A stretch of DNA of 64,000 nt, from assembly GCA_016715895.1 (NCBI GenBank), contig JADJXH010000003.1:1929750-1993749 (forward strand), written 5' to 3'. Below are positions 60,963 through 64,000 of the stretch, piece after piece; the first letter of the stretch is position 1; every line of letters starts with the position of its first letter. Source of the DNA: Flavobacteriales bacterium. Lineage in GTDB: Bacteria > Bacteroidota > Bacteroidia > Flavobacteriales_F > PHOS-HE28. A program made the translations under genes and the position numbers. The notes beneath the pieces were generated by a model, which worked only from the letters and a program-made list of their open reading frames with translations, was not told where the DNA came from and searched no databases.

Positions 60963-63900
60963 TCAGTCCACTTTCGTGAACCGCTGCGTGATGACCCCAT
61001 CGCCGATCGTCAGGCGCAGGATGTACTGGCCGGGCACGAGACCGGCCACATCGATCATGGTCCGGGTCTCACCCTTGCCGGCGTTCACCGCCAGGGCAGG
61101 GATGGCCTCCTGGCCCAGGATGTTGATCACGCTCATCTCCACGCGGGCCTCCGCATAGGTGTTGAGCGCGATGTTGAGCACATCGCGGGCAGGGTTCGGC
61201 CACAGGTTCAGGTCGGCCAGCGGCATGTCCTGTTCGATGGCCTTCACCAGTTCCTCGTCCACCACACGGCCGTCGCTCAGCACCAGCGACTGGGTGCCGT
61301 CCTGATCCACACCGAACACACCGTTCAGGATGGCGCAGAGGAACGGACCCACGACGAGATGCGGAGCGCCGGTGACATCCAGGCTGGCGCAGATGCTGCC
61401 GCCGCCCTGGATCAACAGGCCGTTGACGTCGAAGCCCGTGGTCACGCCCAGCTGCACGATGCTCAGGTCCAGCGTGGCCGGATCGTACACCAGCGTGTGG
61501 ATGCGGTACAGACCCAGCTGCTGCACCGTGAACACCGGCGTGGCGCTCACCTGCTGGATCGTGAGCCCGGTGCCGCGCGTCAGCACGTACAGGGTCTGGT
61601 AGCCGGCCGGCACCACGGCATCACCGCCGGGCAGTCCCACCAGCGTGGCGCTGCCGCCGACACGGCACTCGATGAAGTCCTCCGGCGCGATGGTACCGGC
61701 GTCCGCCAGGCACTCGTCCGTGCAGACGCTCACGTTGAAGGCCGCACCCGGCACATCCAGGCTGGCGCAGATGCTGCCACCGCCCTGCACCAGCAGGCCG
61801 TTCACGTCGAAGCCGGTCGTCACACCCAGCTGCACGATCGAGAGATCGAGCGTGGCCGGGTCGTACACCAGCGTGTGGATCGTGTACAGGCCATCGGCCG
61901 TCACATCGAAGCTCGGGTTCGCACCCGCGTTCACGATGGTGAGACCGGCGCCCTGCGTCAGCACGTAGACCGTCTGGTAGCCGGCGGGCACGTTGGCGTC
62001 ACCATTGGCCGTGGCGGACAAGGTGGCCACACCGTTCTCCAGGCAAACTTCCGTGGACACCGCGGTCAGGGTGCCGGCGTTCGGGCTGGCCACGTTGAAG
62101 GCCGCACCCGGCACATCCAGGCTGGCGCAGATGCTGCCGCCGCCCTGCACGAGGAGACCGTTCACGTCGAAGCCGGTCGTCACGCCCAGCTGCACGATCG
62201 CGAGATCGAGCGTGGCGGGGTCGTACACCAGCGTGTGGATCGTGTACAGGCCGTCGTCGGTCACGTCGAAGCTCGGGTTCGGACCCGCGTTCACGATCGT
62301 GAGACCGGCGCCCTGCGTCAGCACGTACACCGTCTGGTAGCCGGCGGGCACGATGGCGTCGCCGTTCGGCGTCGCCGTCAGCGTCACCGCGTTGCCGTCG
62401 CCGCAGATCGAGGCGCCACCGCTCAGGGTGCCGGCGTTCGCATCGCAGTCAAGGGGACATTCCACCGCCGTGGTCACAGCGCCCGGCACGTCCAGGCTGG
62501 CGCAGATGCTGCCGCCGCCCTGCACCAGCAGGCCGTTCACATCAAAGCCCGTGGTCACGCCCAGCTGCACGATCGAGAGATCGAGCGTCGCCAGGTCGTA
62601 CACCAGCGTGTGGATGGTGTATGTGCCCAACGCGCTCACCTCGAATTCCGGCACCGTGTTCACGTTCTGGATCACGAGGCCTGCGCCTTGCGTCAGCACG
62701 TAGATCGTCTGGTAACCGGCCGGCACGTTCGCGTCACCGTTCGGGGTCGCGGAGATCATCACCGTACCCTGCTCGAAACAGACCTCTTCGACATCCGCGG
62801 TCAGCGTCCCTGCGCTCGGCGTACCCACCGTGAACTGCGCTCCCGGCACATCCAGTCTGGCGCAGATGCTGCCGCCGCCCTGCACCAGCAGGCCGTTCAC
62901 ATCAAAGCCCGTGGTCACACCCAGCTGCACGGTGCTCAGGTCCAGCGTCGCCGGATCGTACACCAGCGTGTGGATCGTGTACAGGCCGTCGTCGGTCACG
63001 TCGAAGCTCGGGTTCGGACCCGCGTTCACGATCGTGAGACCAGCTCCCTGCGTCAGCACGTACACCGTCTGGTAGCCGGCAGGTGCGTTGGCGTCGCCGT
63101 TCGGCGTGGCCGACAGCGTCACCGCGTTGCCATCGCCGCAGATCGACGCGCCACCGCTCAGGGTGCCGGCGTTCGGGCTGGCCACGTTGAACTGAGCTCC
63201 CGGCACATCCAGGCTGGCGCAGATGCTGCCGCCGCCCTGCACCAGCAGACCGTTCACATCAAAGCCCGTGGTCACGCCCAGCTGCACGATGCTCAGGTCC
63301 AGCGTCGCCGGGTCGTACACCAGCGTGTGGATCGTGTACAGGCCGTCGTCGGTCACGTCGAAGCTCGGGTTCGCACCGGCGTTCACGATCGTGAGACCAG
63401 CGCCCTGCGTGAGGACATAAACCGTCTGGTAGCCGGCGGGCACGTTGGCGTCGCCATTCGGGGTCGCCGTCAGCGTCACCGCGTTGCCGTCGCCGCAGAT
63501 CGACGCGCCACCGCTCAGGGTGCCGGCGTTCGGGCTGGCCACGTTGAACTGCGCACCCGGCACATCCAGGCTGGCGCAGATGCTGCCACCGCCCTGCACG
63601 AGGAGACCGTTCACGTCGAAGCCGGTCGTCACGCCCAGCTGCACGATCAGAGATCGAGCGTGGCGGGGTCGTACCCAACGTGTGGATCGTGTACAGGCCG
63701 TCGTCGGTCACATCGAAGCTCGGGTTCGGGCCCGCGTTCACGATCGTGAGACCGGCGCCCTGCGTGAGGACGTAGACCGTCTGGTAGCCGGCCGGCACGC
63801 TGGCGTCGCCGTTCGGCGGCGGCCGTCAGCGTCACCGCGTTGCCATCGCGCGCATCGACGCGCCACCGCTCAGGGTGCCGGCGTTCGGGCTGGCCACGTT

Positions 63901-64000
63901 GAACTGCGCACCCGGCACATCCAGGCTGGCGCAGATGCTGCCGCCGCCCTGCACGAGCAGACCGTTCACATCAAAGCCCGTGGTCACGCCCAGCTGCGAT
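60963..64000 (-). CDS. Giant repetitive T9SS surface protein (5' part outside window)
   Basis: The C-terminal part of a large secreted protein. At least seven complete copies plus part of an eighth of a repeat of about 119 residues are visible. Each contains NGDANVPAGYQTVYVLTQGA, a SFDVTDDGLYTIHTLVYDP block, LDLSIVQLGVTTGFDVNGLL and a QGGGSICASLDVPG end. A T9SS type A sorting domain (LNLWPNPARDVLNIALNT to ITQRFTKVD) closes it. The clean frame covers 60963-63644. Further upstream, four small indels or substitutions between 63645 and 63860 break the frame although the repeat pattern continues to the window edge. The product is probably an adhesin or surface filament. The gene is bounded downstream by a hairpin and the IS256-family element. 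Confidence 0.82.
61381..64000 (-). repeat. Tandem coding repeats of about 355-378 bp
   Basis: The plus-strand landmark CTGGCGCAGATGCTGCC recurs at about 61384, 61762, 62122, 62498, 62858, 63214, 63571 and 63926, giving periods of 355-378 bp. Units are very similar in DNA, so copy number and the exact sequence near the window end are unreliable. Confidence 0.9.

Noticed and set aside
61359..63749. Open reading frame of 796 codons on the plus strand
   Set aside because: It is antisense to the repeat-rich T9SS gene and its apparent repeats only mirror that gene.

Overview
The window looks like chromosomal DNA of a G+C-rich member of the Bacteroidota, most likely Flavobacteriales. I infer this from nine or so secreted proteins ending in type IX secretion (T9SS) type A sorting domains, from TonB-dependent receptors with an N-terminal carboxypeptidase-like domain, from the lack of Shine-Dalgarno sites, from -7 boxes resembling TAnnTTTG, and from a GroEL tail ending GGMGGGMDMM. 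I saw no rRNA, tRNA, CRISPR array or prophage.

Layout. 0-2 kb: 3' end of groEL and a small secreted protein. 2.2-4.5 kb: a graveyard holding relics of two secreted-protein genes found further right, a hypothetical ORF, and an orphan C-terminal domain of a type ISP restriction-modification enzyme. 4.7-16.4 kb: a surface locus with a TonB receptor, four secreted paralogues sharing one N-terminal domain, one of them with twelve Cys-rich repeats, and a beta-helix protein ending in a dockerin-like motif. 16.4-21.6 kb: ECF sigma factor, membrane anti-sigma-like TPR protein and membrane-anchored TPR-CHAT (caspase-fold) protein in one overlapping operon, with a divergent LuxR-type regulator. 21.6-25.5 kb: a two-gene module (beta-helix protein plus T9SS protein) present twice in tandem. 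25.6-29.9 kb: MuiA-like, metallo-beta-lactamase-fold and serine-hydrolase/TPR proteins. 30.1-34.5 kb: OsmC, F420-type oxidoreductase, DUF481 protein, bestrophin, DJ-1/PfpI protein and a divergent HxlR regulator. 34.5-42.3 kb: ankyrin protein, two MacB/FtsX-type permeases, a T9SS protein and a triple-rhodanese protein. 42.4 kb: histone-H1-like protein.

42.8-49.5 kb is a copper homeostasis operon on the minus strand: AraC regulator with an N-terminal CxxC domain, two-domain HMA protein, CopA-type P-ATPase, HMA-DUF3347 lipoprotein, and a multicopper oxidase carrying a CopB-like C-terminal region. 49.6-51.6 kb encodes a MacA/MacB-type adaptor and ATPase. 51.9-55 kb has an RRM protein and a TonB receptor. 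54.9-59.4 kb is a haem-type uptake operon with a T9SS-secreted HmuY protein, a TonB receptor and a HmuY lipoprotein. 59.5-60.9 kb is an IS256-family element with an 8-bp target duplication. 61-64 kb is a very repetitive T9SS protein that runs off the window.

From about 44.8 kb rightwards at least seven genes carry single-base indels in short G/C runs. Their pattern suggests consensus errors rather than gene decay, so those genes are annotated across the shift.
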